64,000 bases of DNA from NCBI GenBank assembly GCA_019054805.1, contig JAHQIY010000018.1, positions 1,054,001-1,118,000 of the forward strand, given 5' to 3'. Numbering within the stretch: the stretch's first letter is position 1; each line of letters opens with the position of its first letter. The stretch is from Brachionus manjavacas (Eukaryota > Rotifera > Eurotatoria > Ploima > Brachionidae). The translations under genes were made by a program, and so were the position numbers. Below the pieces are notes generated by a model that was not told the DNA's origin, did not search any database, and saw only the letters and a program-made list of their open reading frames with translations. This document shows, in pieces, positions 10,864 to 22,045 of this stretch.

Positions 10864-11516
10864 ATATTTTTTATTGTTTAGACTTTTTGACTTCAGATAG
10901 ATCTAGTGAAAACTCAAATTTTAGTTTGAATATTTTGGAGTTTAATGATGAAAAAAATCAGGACAAAATTTGCATATTAGAGGAATATAAGATTAACTTG
11001 GATGAGACCACATCTATTAATCGAACAATTCCTGAAAACGTTAATTTATCATCTAATCGAATCAAAATAGTCAAATAAAAGCACGCATCTGTCTAAACTG
11101 TCTTATTAATCAAAGAACGAAGAAAAATTAGAAGATTTTTCCAAAAAACCAGGTGTCCTTCTTTAAAGATAATTAATAAGCTTACATCTGAGGTACGTCT
11201 AGCTCTTAAAGAATTTTGGAACCAAAACTGGCAAGATTTTATAAATAAAATGGGAAAGAATACTTTATCAAGCAGGCCTTTCTGGAAAAAAATAAATAAG
11301 TTCAGATCTAAGAAATGTTCAAAACAGATACCATCATTACTCAAAGATGGTGTTGAGTTTAAGACAGATATAGATAAAGTAAAAATCTTTGGAAATATCT
11401 TAGCCTCAACTTTTAGTCCTCATCTAGATCTTGTTGAATCAGAGGATAGTTCTGAAATATCACAAACCATTACAGACTTCTTAAAAAATAAGGTACAAAA
11501 AAATAAATTACAATAA
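10864..11516 (+). pseudogene. LINE-B ORF2 linker fragment, copy 2
   Basis: Duplicate of 889-1543. An A-run difference here opens a clean 74-residue frame (10854-11078) containing FLTSDRSSENSNFSLNI, possibly the end of an endonuclease domain. The frame containing FWKKINKFRSKKCSKQIP follows at 11250-11516. No RT domain follows. Confidence 0.6.
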
Positions 11517-11555
11517 ATTTTCATAAAATATAAATTATCAAAAGTACTTGTCCGA

Positions 11556-12407
11556 ATGACAGCTGTCCATCAAGAGATTGATCTAAGCTTCTTACAAGAG
11601 GCTAATTGGCCAAAGCTTCCCTCAGCTACATCCGAAGTCGGAAAGAATCATCATAGCTGGTTGTCCAAAATCAGTAATAGCGTGAATTTACTTTATCAAC
11701 GTATTGAGACTTTAGAAAAAGAAAATAATACACAGAAAGTTACTAACAAGACTCTTAGCACACTTGTTGATTCGCTCAATAATCCACGGGATCAACCTTC
11801 CCAAACTTCTTCTTCTTCTTCTTTGGTGCCTCCAATGAACTGGTCTAAGATAGTTGATGGGATGGCCCACAAAGATGAGAATGTTGTGGCAATTATGGCA
11901 ACAATTGCCACAGAAATGAAAAAAAGGGAAGAAAGAGCCAATAATGTAGTTGCTTCGATTCCGGCTACGATTTTTGATTGCGAGAAAGGTTGTGAAGTTG
12001 AGTTCATTCAAAAACTTGCTAACAAGCTAGGAGTTCCTGAAAGTAAGGTGAAGAAGGCCAAAAAAATTAGTCGCGCAAAAGACAAGACAGAAAATAATCG
12101 AGTCCTTCTCGTAGTGGAGATGGAATCGCCAAGCGCAAGAGCCGATATGATTCGCAGCTCGAGGAAGTTTCGTGATGATGAGAGGCACAAGGGCATTTAC
12201 ATAAATGAAGATCTCACGCCCAGTGAAAGAATCACTCAAAGAAAATTACGTCAAGAGAGAGACTCTAGAAATGATCTGCTCCCTGAATCCGGAACATTTG
12301 GTGGACGGGTAATGAAGTTTAAAACCTGTACAGATGGTAAAAAACGTTTTTGGGGTATCCGTAATGGAGAGTTAAGGATGATCACATCCTTAATAGATCG
12401 CCAATAG
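11556..12407 (+). CDS. LINE-A ORF1 protein (intact, 283 aa)
   Basis: Intact ORF1 of a CR1/L2/Jockey-like LINE, expected to bind the element RNA as a multimer. Residues about 30-65 form a coiled coil (SVNLLYQRIETLEKENNTQKV). Residues 75-95 are Ser/Pro-rich. About 125-190 include VVASIPATIF and ENNRVLLVVEMESPS, resembling an RRM-like fold. Residues 205-245 contain YINEDLTPSERITQRKLRQERD, common in ORF1 proteins. A basic tail follows (KKRFWGIRNGELRM). The ATG at 11556 is the first in frame. The remaining ORF2 starts about 40 bases downstream, after a hairpin-marked deletion. The frameshifted partner is at 1573-2423. Confidence 0.85.
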   Translation: MTAVHQEIDLSFLQEANWPKLPSATSEVGKNHHSWLSKISNSVNLLYQRIETLEKENNTQKVTNKTLSTLVDSLNNPRDQPSQTSSSSSLVPPMNWSKIVDGMAHKDENVVAIMATIATEMKKREERANNVVASIPATIFDCEKGCEVEFIQKLANKLGVPESKVKKAKKISRAKDKTENNRVLLVVEMESPSARADMIRSSRKFRDDERHKGIYINEDLTPSERITQRKLRQERDSRNDLLPESGTFGGRVMKFKTCTDGKKRFWGIRNGELRMITSLIDRQ

Positions 12408-12411
12408 CAAA

Positions 12412-12446
12412 AAAAAAGTCAGACAATGGAGTTGTCTGACTTTTTT
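12412..12446. repeat. Fold-back hairpin at the ORF2 deletion junction
   Basis: Perfect 15-base arms aaaaaagtcagacaa (12412-12426) and complement (12432-12446) with loop tggag. The partner copy lacks the right arm. Here the right arm replaces the roughly 316 bp lost from the ORF2 start, so it looks copied from the left arm during repair. Not a bacterial-type terminator. Confidence 0.85.
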
Positions 12447-15221
12447 CTCAGAAACTTGGTTTAACGAGAGCTCAGTTGCTGAGTTAAACGGGTACCAGAT
12501 TTTCAGGTCAGATCGTGATCATAACACTAAAGGTGGAGGAACTTGCTTATATGTTCGCAACGATATACAAGCTTCTGAAGTTTCTGATACTGATCTTTTA
12601 AGCTCTGAGTGTGAACAAGCCTGGTTGGCTATTAGGCTTGAAGAAGATCCCCCATTTTTAGTTGGCTGTATCTACAGACCACCACAGCTAATCAACAAGG
12701 ATATCGCCTTCAAAACTGATCAATTCATTTCGAGATCAATTGAGTCTGCAGCTCGTCTAACTACCAGCAAGACTTTCTCCAGTGCTATCGTGATGGGTGA
12801 CTTTAACATGCCAGATATTGAATGGAATGAGAGCGGAAGCCCAGTCCTGATAAATTCGTCATCACCAATTGGAATGGTCAGTGATGCAATCAGCGGTTCT
12901 GGGTTAGTGCAGCTGGTAAACAGAAATACTTTCATCCAAAATGGTGAGCCAATTAGTCTTCTAGACCTAGTTCTAGTTAGTAATCCAAACCAATTATCTG
13001 AAATTGAAATCGGGCCTCCATTAGATCCTAGGTCATCAAGGTGTCACTGCAGTCTTCAATTTAAGATAAATGTAAAATATGAGAGACCAAATTACTTTGA
13101 CAGTAGAGTCTATAATTGGAGAAAAGGTGATTATTTATCAATGGCATTGTATATGACTGATTTTGATTGGAAAAATGCTCTCGAATCAAAATGCGTGCAG
13201 CAGAAATATTTAACATTTCTCATATCCTTTGAACTAGCATCTGATCTGTTTGTCAAGAGACGAGTACCTAGGAAAGGCTGTGCAAAGCCACTTTGGTGGA
13301 ATGTTGAAATAGCCTCGCTTGTCCGTCGTAAAAAGCGTCTTTTTATAGCTAGCCGAATTAATAAGAATGACTTTTTACTGAACCAGAAGTACAAAATGGC
13401 TTGCAAACAGGTAAAGCTGGGAGTCAAAAAACGAGTAATTGATTTTGAATACAAACTGGCTGCTGAATCAAAACAAAATCCGAAAAAATTATACTCCTAT
13501 ATCAATAGCAGATTTAGAAAGAGTGAGAACATTGCAGCTATTATGAACTCAGAAGGAACGTTTATTACCGAAAAGGAAAAAATTTGCAATACTCTAAATG
13601 AATATTTCCACTCAGTTTTTGATAAACCGACATCACCTGAAATAATTGAAAACGCAAGACAAGTCTTTTTGACCAAGTCACAACCCGATCCAGAATTCAA
13701 AATTGAGGACATCGTTTCTTCAGAGAAGGTACTAAAAAAACCTTCGTAGTGATAAGACAGCTGGTATAGATCATTTAGCAACACATGCACTAAAGATGTG
13801 TTCAGATGCTTTGGCATGTCCTTTGACAAACATATTTAAGAGTTCATTAAGTGAATCTATCTTACCCAATGATTGGAAGAAGGCGAATGTATAACCAATA
13901 TTTAAACAAGGTAGTCGAACAAATGCTAGTAATTATCGTTCTGTGTCGCTCCAGCGGTTCCTTGCAAAATCCTTGAATCACTAATCAAAGACTACAATGT
14001 CAAGCATCTTGTCTCAAAAAATTTGCTTTCGAATAAACAACATGGTTTTTTAGCAAATAAATCTTGTGTTACCAACTTACTTGAAACGGTAGATTTTCTT
14101 ACAGATGCTATGAGTCGTAGACTACCTGCCGATGTCATATACCTTGACTTCTCAAAGGCTTTTGATAAGGTTTCACATGAACTACTGCTCGTCAAGTTGA
14201 TGGCCTACGGAATCCCGATCGTTATTATTTACTGGTTTCGTTCTTTCTTGATAGGTCGAAAACAGCGTGTTGTAATTGGTAATGCTGTATCCGAATGGAG
14301 AACGGTAACAAGTGGTGTACCTCAAGGTTCCGTTCTAGGTCCACTTCTTTTTGTTATCTATGTCAATGATTTACCAGATCTCTGTAGATCAATCTGCAAG
14401 CTTTATGCAGATGACACAAAGCTCATGAACACCGTTCTATCTGCTGAAGGGCATGCAGTGATTCAAAAGGACCTTGATAATTTGATTGAGTGGTCAAAAT
14501 TTTGGAAAATGGACTTCAACTCATTCAAGTGTGTAGTTATGCATTTTGGAGCAAACAATCATCACCATGATTATAAAATGGAAGGTAAATCTCTTGCTAA
14601 ATCAACCAAAGAGAGGGAATCATTATCACTAGTGATCTCAAGTCAGGGGAGCAATCTAGAAGAGCAGCCGCAAGGGCAAAGATGGTAGCAAGCAGAATTA
14701 AAAATACATTTACCTACTTTTCAAAAAATCTTATTAATCGGCTATTTAAGTCTTTCATTAGGCCACATCTAGAATTTGCAGTTAGCGCTTGGAATCCGTA
14801 TCGACGAGGAGATATCGATATTCTTGAACGTGTTCAGAGGAAATTCTCAAAACTGGTTCCTGAGTTAAAGTCAAAGCGGTATGAAGAAAGAAGAGAAGCT
14901 CTTGGGTGGACGACACTCGAAGAAAGACGGAGACGTGGTGTCCTAATCCAGTTACATAAGATTCATCACCATCACGATCAAGTTGAACTGATATATGGCA
15001 ACCAGTTACTAGCATCCAATGCCTTAGACAGCCCAGCTGGTGGCACAAGACGAGGACAGTTGGCAATCGAACGTCAGCTTGTAAGAAACTGTGGGGTTCG
15101 GCATCACTTTTTTACCAATCGAACAGCTGGTTACTGGAACACACTCGATTCGGGTACAAGAAGCATCACTAACACGAACTTATTCAAAAACCGAATTGAT
15201 AAGCTTTTACATTTTCTGTGA
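12447..15221 (+). pseudogene. LINE-A ORF2, copy 2: endonuclease remainder and complete RT
   Basis: Replicase of a CR1/L2/Jockey-like LINE; nicks target DNA and reverse-transcribes its RNA. The endonuclease N-terminus is deleted, but SETWF, IYRPP and MGDFNMPD remain; the final SDH reads SRCH. The frame 12625-13749 ends at a seven-A run (13733-13739). The RT follows in the next frame from 14023: VIYLDFSKAFDKVSHELL, SGVPQGSVLGPLLFVIY, catalytic LYADDTKLM. A second frameshift near 14620 leads to the frame 14682-15221 with FIRPHLEFAVSAWNPY and ERVQRKFSKLVPEL, the usual C-terminal motifs, ending FKNRIDKLLHFL. It is the most complete LINE-A in the window, with three lesions. Confidence 0.88.
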
Positions 15222-15444
15222 AATATTATTTATTAATTTAAACAAATTCTTATTTTAGAGAAAATATTTTAAGGAGTAACATTGCTATTCTATATTTGTA
15301 TTGTAATTAACATAAAACTAGTTATATATTTAAAATGGCTAAAAATGGTCTAAGGCTTTTAAAGTAGAGCGTCTACTGTCGCTACTACTCGGGATAAAAA
15401 CCCAACAGCATTCACTACTACTCCTACTACTACTAAAATAACTT
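15222..15444 (+). repeat. LINE-A 3' untranslated region and CTA-rich tail
   Basis: AT-rich sequence followed by a CTACTACT-type simple repeat around 15375-15435, right after the ORF2 stop. LINE-C elements here end with a similar CTACTACTCC tract (50238-50262), so the tract is a shared 3'-end feature. CR1/L2-type LINEs often end in short simple repeats rather than poly(A). Confidence 0.65.
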
Positions 15445-15745
15445 GGACGAGCCTATTACTCTTTTGGAAATAAGAAATGCTTTAAAAAAATTAAAAGAAG
15501 AAGCAGGCTCTGGATTAGATCAAATCCACAACCTAATGTTAAAAAATTTACCTAAAGAGACTTTAATTGAACTAAGTATTAGTTATTTAAACATATCGTT
15601 CTTAATTTTCTTTTGACTTATTTATCCTTTTTTTTTTTATTCTATTTTACCTTATTTAACTTTATTTTATTTCATTTTTTTTTTTATTCTGAAGGAGCAT
15701 TAGCTCGGTACAGATAAACAAATAAATAAACAAACAAATAAATAA
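15445..15745 (+). pseudogene. Internally deleted LINE-B: RT start joined to 3' end
   Basis: 15450-15600 encodes ITLLEIRNALKKLKEE and SGLDQIHNLMLKNLPKE, the start of the LINE-B RT (compare GPDLIHNLMLKNLP at 36100 on the minus strand). It then passes directly to a 3' end reading tctgaaggagcattagctcg and ending in AAATA repeats (15690-15745). The same 3' end occurs complemented at 34000-34070. Almost the whole RT is missing. Confidence 0.7.
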
Positions 15746-16892
15746 AAAAACACTATGCTAACAATTTATCATGGTAAACTTTAATTCATTTTTTTCCACT
15801 TTAAATATAATTTTTGGAATTATTTTTCAATAAGCATGTTCCGAATAGATGCTCTTCTTCCAACTTATTTGAGTTTTTTGTAACTAAAAATTGTGATTTT
15901 ATTTTTTGGTTGTGTTATATATTCTAAACTTTTTATTTTTAATATTGATTGAAATTTTTTTTTTTTTTTTAAATCAAAACTCGTTCAGTAAAATATAAAA
16001 GCTAATACAAAAAAAAATAAATATTCAGTAATTATTTTCACATGGATAGACAATGAGATTTAAAAAACGTCACTGTTACTTTTTGTACTTTTTGTACTTC
16101 TTCTAATTATTTTATTTGGCCCTGGTACTTTTTGTACTTTTTCTAATTTATTTATTTTGCCCTGGTACTTTTTGTACTTTTTGTACTTTTTATTCTTTTT
16201 CTAATTATTTTATTTTTCCAATTTTAAATTTAATAATACATTAATTTTTCTAATTTTTTTACTTTTTTGTACTTCTTGGATTTGTAAGTTATTTTTTAAT
16301 ATTGTTAATATTTGTCCTTTCAATTCTTTTCAGTCTAATTTTTTCAATTTTGTTAATTTTAGTTATTGTTTAGCTTCTCGATCAAAATTTTCAATTCAAT
16401 TTAGGACTAATGCTTGATAAATATTTAATAAAAAATGCAAATCTAATGCAATGGCATTTTAAATTAAACCCGAAAAGAACGCAGAATATTAATAACTTAA
16501 TAATAATGAAGACGAGTAAAGCGAGGTCTTCAATTTTAAATTTTTGTTCTTTTTGGTTTTTTTAATGTTAGCCTTGCATCTTTGTGAATTCCTCGTTCAT
16601 TGTATAATTAAGTATCTCAAGCTCATGATGGAATTATATGAAGGCTAAATAGTTGAAATAGATTCGGAATGTAAGTGACTTAGGGACTACCCTCTTTTTT
16701 GTGGTATGTGACACTAAATTCAATAGGGGATATTTGGAGAATTAGACTGGATTATTTTATATGTATTCTAGGTAAGTTTAGATATTTTAAATCATATTTT
16801 TTTAAGTAAAGGACTAAATTTTTAAGTTTCTTTTTAAATAAAATTTTATTTAGAAATATTTTGCTTTAAAAATTTCCAATAATAAACAGAAA
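15746..16892. other. AT-rich sequence without a recognisable gene
   Basis: No coding-like frame. Contains the TACTTTTTG minisatellite at 16077-16216 and otherwise T-rich low-complexity sequence. Confidence 0.6.
16077..16216. repeat. TACTTTTTG short tandem repeat
   Basis: Irregular 9-base unit ttactttttg in short runs inside about two copies of a 60-base unit that also contains gccctggtac and ctaattattttattt. Confidence 0.75.
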
Positions 16893-17640
16893 TTATAACT
16901 TGCTCAGTATTTGCAAATTAATGTTTGACTCATTTAATTCATTACATACTAAATAAACAAAAAATTTGAACCTTTCTCTGTTCATATGCTTGACTAAATG
17001 TTTATAACCCGAAAACCAATAATTTATTTGCTCTACAACTGAAGTATTGATATCATTTAAATCTGAATAATTGTCAGGATTGCAAATTTTTTTACAGTAA
17101 TTTTTTTTTTTTATGTCCTTTGTAATGGAATCTGTCAATTACAATTGTTTTTTGACACAATTTTTCAATTCTTTTTGATCGAAACACTACTTTTTCACTT
17201 TGATCGATCATTTTTTTTAGATGACATCCATCGTCGTATGTAATAATGTTTGGATGACTTAGGACATTATCGAATAAATCGAGTGTAAATAAAGCTGTCT
17301 GAACCAAAGATTCTGAACCAAATATTTCCCTAAATCCGCAAATTGCCCCAGTGTTTTAAAGTCAATTCCTTCTCCAAAATTATTTTTTCTATCAAATTGC
17401 TCCCGGGCTTCTTTTGAAAATTGATTTTCAGATGCCCAAAAAGGTAAAAATTGTTCATATCTCACTAGATATAGCACTTTTTCATTTTTGTTAATAAAAC
17501 AATCGTATATTTTCAATTTTTCATGTTCAGGTTTTCCAGTATTTGGTTTAATATTGTCAATATTACATTCAAAGAATTTATCTCCAAATTTAAATTTTAA
17601 TTTAGAATCCAAATATTCATGTTCAACGCAATAATAGCTT
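16893..17640 (-). pseudogene. KDZ (Kyakuja-Dileera-Zisupton) transposase, C-terminal relic
   Basis: Three overlapping minus frames make one broken protein. In order: YYCVEHEYLDSK and KFGDKFFECN (17640-17260), then YDDGCHLKKMIDQS and DRFHYKGH (17260-17100), then CNPDNYSDLNDINTSVVEQINYWF and HLVKHMNRERFKFFVY (17100-16893). The order DDGCHL, DRFHxxGH, CNP, NTxxVEQ, KHMNR is characteristic of the C-terminal region of KDZ transposases. Frameshifts at about 17290 and 17115 lie in T runs. The N-terminal part of the same element is probably at 18209-18899. Confidence 0.7.
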
Positions 17641-18208
17641 TTTCTTTAAGGAGTATTTGGACAACGAATTTCAATATTACCTAAAATTGATATTTAAATA
17701 ACTAATAAATTTTGAAAATTCTTTTTAGGACTAGATCAATGATCATTCTATTATTTAAAAGTATTTCATAAAAATTTTTAAATAAATGATCAGTAATATA
17801 ATTTTAATTTGAAAATTTGATTCGTTTTCTTAAACTAATTTTAATTTAAATTCATTGACATACATAATTATTTTTTATATCAATAGTATTGAAAACAAAT
17901 AAAATATTAAATAAAGTAGTATTTTAATTTTAGGGTTAATTTTGATTCATTTTAAAAGTCCAGATTTTATATAAGATTACCGAATTCTTTTGAGTCCAAA
18001 AAAACTAAAGAAGATAAGCATTTTAGGCGATTTATTTTATAATTTCCATCTTTGCTTATAGTTTTACTGCAATATTTATGTTTGCAATTTTTTGTTTGAT
18101 AAAAACTACTCCATCTTTTTGAAAAAAGCGAATTGGTATTTTTATTTATCTAATATTCGTGTCAAGATCTTTCACGTAAAATGACTTAATATTTATATTA
18201 TTATTATC
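17641..18208. other. Gap between KDZ relic blocks, no gene seen
   Basis: AT-rich with stops in all frames. It may be decayed transposase sequence or introns of the KDZ gene. Confidence 0.5.
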
Positions 18209-18596
18209 TTAATGTTTTACTTTTAAATAATTATAATAGAACCAAACTTCAGTCAATCTTTTCTCTTGTAAACTTAAAACTTTTTCGTCTAAAGCTTCTT
18301 GTTTTGAATTCATTGAATGGAAAAAATTAAACGAGTTACTGTATGATTTAAAAGAACAATTTTTAAACAAAATGTCTGATGTTAAATTATTTAAAAGAAT
18401 TTTATCAAATATCAATTCGTTAGAAAATGAAAAATAATCTGAATCCATGATGTTTGAATAAAAATTTCTCTCTCCATTTGCACTACTATATAAATTTAGA
18501 TAATATTTGATTTTACATTTAGGACTTTTTTTTACATTGTACCAACATGACTTTGGTCCAGAACAATATGAATAAAACTGGGCGCTGTATGAATTA
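18209..18596 (-). pseudogene. KDZ transposase, central relic
   Basis: An open minus frame from 18596 reads QFYSYCSGPKSCWYN, KKSPKCKIKYYLNLYSS, ANGERNFYS, then MDSDYFSFSNELIFDK, LLNNLTSDILFKNCSFKSYS and SLQEKRLTEVWFYYNYLKV. The ordered Cys residues and the KRLTEVWFYY block fit the zinc-binding and early catalytic region of KDZ proteins. It ends at a stop after LKVKH. The match is to family pattern only. Confidence 0.55.
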
Positions 18597-18689
18597 AATA
18601 ATTCTAATTCAATTTACAAAATATGCATTGTTTATAATTACTGGCAAACTGTTTAAATGGATTTTTTAATATAAAACTATCTAATATTT

Positions 18690-18899
18690 TCAAATTTTCA
18701 AAAAAAATTTTGGATCAAATTTTGGGCAATCAGCAAATTTAGCATTGTAGCTTTCAATATCGGAAATTTCATATTTTTGCCCTGTAAAGGTATTTAATAA
18801 TTGAACAATTTCTAATGTCTTATAATTTTTTATATTCTCGAATAAATGATGATAAACCAACATATCCGATATGTTATTAAATGATTTAATTGAAAACAT
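18690..18899 (-). pseudogene. Probable N-terminal relic of the KDZ element
   Basis: A 69-residue minus frame (MFSIKSFNNISDMLVYHH; LNTFTGQKYEISDIESYN) upstream of the central KDZ block in the same orientation. I do not recognise a motif; assignment rests on position. A frameshift at an A run near 18700 ends it. Confidence 0.35.
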
Positions 18900-19172
18900 T
18901 TTTTAATAAATCGTTTCTGTTTCAGTGGTTTACCTTTAAATGATTATTAAATAATATTTTGGTTAATTTTTAACAGTTTTAATTGTTATCGTATTTTAAT
19001 TTATTTTAAATTTACATTCAATATATATTTAAAAGAATTTTTTGATTTTCATTATTTATTTAACATTATTCATTTTAAATCATGCTTTTACCTATCAAAT
19101 TTTTAAAATTTATTTATTAATTTTATTTTATAAATTTCAAATTTCACCTGTCAAGTTATTAAATTTTTTTAA

Positions 19173-19580
19173 TCACTTCAAAGCTTTTTTAATATTAGAA
19201 AAAGGATTATAAGTTGAAAAAAATGAATTGAAATTGAATCGCTTATTTATAAATATTATCATCAAACTTTTAAATTTGCTATTAAAAATACTTAATTCTA
19301 AGAATTTATTTTGTTTTGCCATTTTTAATTTACCTAGCAAGCACACTTTAAATCGTGGCCTTTCAACCACAATTCTACTTCCTGTGAGTGTTCTATCAAA
19401 AGCGATAGGGCCTTTATACAATTCTAGATATACACTGCGGTCAAATTTTCCATCACCACCTTTGTATAAGCCAAAAGAGCTCATAAATGTGGAAGATTCA
19501 TCGAAAAAGCTCACGACGCAAGGGTTCGATTGTAAATGTGAAATCAATGCTTCTACTGTCCCAGCTAAATTAGAACTTAT
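19173..19580 (-). pseudogene. DUF3987-like ATPase fragment
   Basis: A minus frame open from 19580 reads AGTVEALISHLQSNP, then VVSFFDESSTFMSSFGLYKGG, DRSVYLELYKGPIAFDR and RPRFKVCLLGKL. The FFDES segment looks like a Walker-B strand. The succession D-E-S-x-F, GLYKGG, YLELYxGP, RPxxxVCLLG matches the core of DUF3987-type proteins, primase/helicase-like ATPases often found in mobile DNA. The P-loop part is missing upstream and the C-terminus degenerates into low-complexity sequence, so this is a relic. Alternative: a fragment of an unrelated element. Confidence 0.45.
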
Positions 19581-19917
19581 TTATTAATTAAGATTTGATA
19601 TTTTTAAATCAGACTTCTACAAAAGATAAGAAAAACAGTCCTTTAAGCCTTATAAAAGTCATCGCTTTGACTTGCTGCCATTGAAACTAGTCTCGCACTG
19701 ATTTTTTGTTTATTTAAAAGTAAATTTTTTAGTTCAGATTGTTTGTAAGTCACAAACTTTTTTCAAGTCGAGTCATTGATAATATTTTTTAATTGTATAT
19801 TTTTTAAATTTATTTTAATTAATTGTCTATCATTTTCCTGTGTGACAAAAATTAATGTTGCGGCAATCTTAACTTAAATTCAAATTATGAAATGGTAGCC
19901 TTGAACATATGAATACG

Positions 19918-19958
19918 ACTGGTGATGACTTTAATTTAAAAAAAAAGTCATCACCAGT
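19918..19958. repeat. Perfect 15-base inverted repeat
   Basis: Arms actggtgatgacttt (19918-19932) and its complement (19944-19958), with further flanking complementarity (tgaaca / tgttca). It sits in sequence rich in aagtc/gactt motifs, and may be the remnant of a transposon end. Confidence 0.7.
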
Positions 19959-21359
19959 TTTGTTCAAATGTTTTTAACTCTAGAAGATCCGAAAAGATTA
20001 TAAGAATTTTTTCACTTTTATAAAATAAATTAAATATTTATTAAATTACTATTAATTAAATTTGATTTTGTCCTCGGGAGATTTTCATATTCCTCAATTT
20101 AATAAATTGATTTTTTGATCATTGACATAGCAGTAACCAATGCAGTAACATATGATGTTCCAAGTAAATGGGCAATACCTGTCAAAAGAGGACAAACAAT
20201 AAATTCTTTTGAGACCGCATTACGTGTCCTTGTTAAATTGTTTAAAAAAAAATAAAAAATTGTTTAATAGCAGAATTTTTTTAACTGAAAAGTCATAAAA
20301 CGAGTAACTAGTATTGAATTCTTATTTGTTTTTTTTATTAAGTCTTTGTTTTGACTTAAAATTAAAATAAAAACAAAGTCATTAAAAGACCTAGAAATAA
20401 ATAATGAATTAGCAAAATAATTTATGTGGCCGGAACAGTAAAAATTCAAATAAAATTATAAATTAAAATAAGTTATTTGCCATTTTTTTCTAAGTCTTTT
20501 AAATGACTTCAAAAGATTTCAAGTCAAGTAAAATGACTTAAAGTCCAGACTTGAACTTTAATTTAATAACTTTAATTAAGGACTTTTAAAAAAAAACTAA
20601 AAACAATGTAATTAAAGAAATAGTATATCAAAAAACCTTAAATTGCTTAAGAACATTTCTAAATCGCTATCAAAAACCGCATCCATTTTAATTGTATAAA
20701 GTTTCTTCTGAATTTGAGATATATTAAAATCATCTTTCTTTGCTAAATTCTGCGGAATTTTCTTATTCATTTTATTTACTAAATAAATATTATAATAAAT
20801 TCTAATAAGAAAAAAAATAAACATTGATCTAAATTGAATTTTAAGAATTGGATTGGATTTTAAGATAAACTAAACAAAAGAGATAAACTTTACCATCTAA
20901 TTTTTATCAGATCGACAGGCCGTCAGGGAAATATCGTTTTGAAAAATTGAAAATTTATAAAATTGATGACTTTCTATTTAATTGAGCTTATATTTGTTTT
21001 TTCTATTAGTTTACTAGTACATATTCTTTTGCAAGAAAAGTTAACTGTAAAAGATGCAAAAAATCATTAAACAATATCGTGACTGAACGCAGTTTTTTTA
21101 AAACTTAAAAAAATCATAAATTAAATTTTAGTTGAAATAATTTAATTTACTAGGACCAAATAAATAAATAAGAAAAAGTACAGAAAAGATTAACTTTTAA
21201 ATAATTTCATTGTCTATTCCTCTTTTTTCAAAAATTATTTAACTATAAAAGATCAATTAACAAAGACAATTTTTTTTACAGTATACAAACAGTTCTGATA
21301 ATTTTTCTAACCTGTTTTTGAGACAAAATAATTATGAAGATAATGATAGAACTAAAAAT
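19959..21359. other. AT-rich stretch, only weak coding-like traces
   Basis: A plus frame at about 20127-20237 reads TNAVTYDVPSKWAIP and VKRGQTINSFETALRVL and looks protein-like, but I do not recognise it. Several gactt/aagtc motifs at 20490-20560 recall the hAT-type MITE at 40104. Just before the tandem array a frame with RQNNYEDNDRTKNLQNPK (21315-21380) could be the start of the coiled-coil gene. Confidence 0.4.
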
Positions 21360-22045
21360 TTGCAAAATCCAAAGGAAACAATTGAAGATACAAACGCACA
21401 AGTTTAAACAACAATTGCATATCCAAAGAAACCAGTTGCAACACCAAAAGAAAAAACTGCAGATCCATAGTTCATAGATCCATAGATCTGCAGTTAAAAA
21501 AGGATCAGTCTCAACAAAAATAGCAATTTCAAATGGACTAGTTTAAACAGCAATTGCAGATCCAAAGAGAACAGTCATTTTCCAAAAAGGAACATCAGCA
21601 TGTCCAAACGGACCAGTTCTAGATGAAACTACATGTCCAGAATGATCAGTTTCTACCACAACTGCAGATCAAAAGAGAACAGTTGCAAGTCGATAGGGAC
21701 CAGTTCAAGCAGCAACTGTAGTTTCAAAGGGACCAGCTTTAACAACAATTGCAGGTCAAGAGATAAGTTGCTTTATCAAAGGGAACCAGTTTCAACACCA
21801 GAGAAAAGAATTGCAGATCCAAAGGGATCAGTTTCACTTCCAACTGCATGTCCTTTGAGAACAGTTGCAAATCAAAAGCGACCAATTCCAGGAGCAACTA
21901 CAGATCCAAAGAGGTCAGTTTCAAAAACGATTGCAGTTAATAAAGGATAAGTTTCAATTAAAATAGTAATTTCAAAGGGACTATTTTCAACAACAATTAA
22001 AGGTCCATAGAGAATAGTTGCAGATTTTAAGGGACCAGTTCTAGC
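21360..22045 (+). repeat. Gln-rich coiled-coil tandem array, first part
   Basis: Degenerate 21/33-base repeats with cores such as caattgcagatccaaagaga and ccagtttcaacaacaattg. Translated plus-strand pieces read as heptads and hendecads rich in Gln, Arg and Leu, but stops break every frame. The MULE at 22046 interrupts it; the array resumes at 23887. Confidence 0.8.

Larger units (their letters stand above)
9985..14039 (+). repeat. Direct duplication, copy 2 (partner 1-4339)
   Basis: Near-identical to the window start with an offset of about 9984 bases. Here the LINE continues with its own reverse transcriptase after 14039, so this copy is the less rearranged one. It has lost about 316 bp of the ORF2 start (partner 2450-2766). 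Confidence 0.9.

Noticed and set aside
12412..12446. Hairpin followed by T run as an intrinsic terminator
   Set aside because: The context is a eukaryotic LINE and the partner copy shows that the arm arose by a deletion event.
1..14039. The two 4-kb direct copies as LTRs of a giant retroelement
   Set aside because: They contain LINE ORF1 and ORF2, not LTR promoter or primer-binding features, and no gag-pol lies between them.
16077..16216. Telomere-like repeat
   Set aside because: The 9-base TACTTTTTG unit is irregular, interspersed with other sequence and lacks a G-rich strand.
20612..20824. 70-aa minus frame as a gene
   Set aside because: AT-rich low-complexity composition, no motif, no neighbour support.
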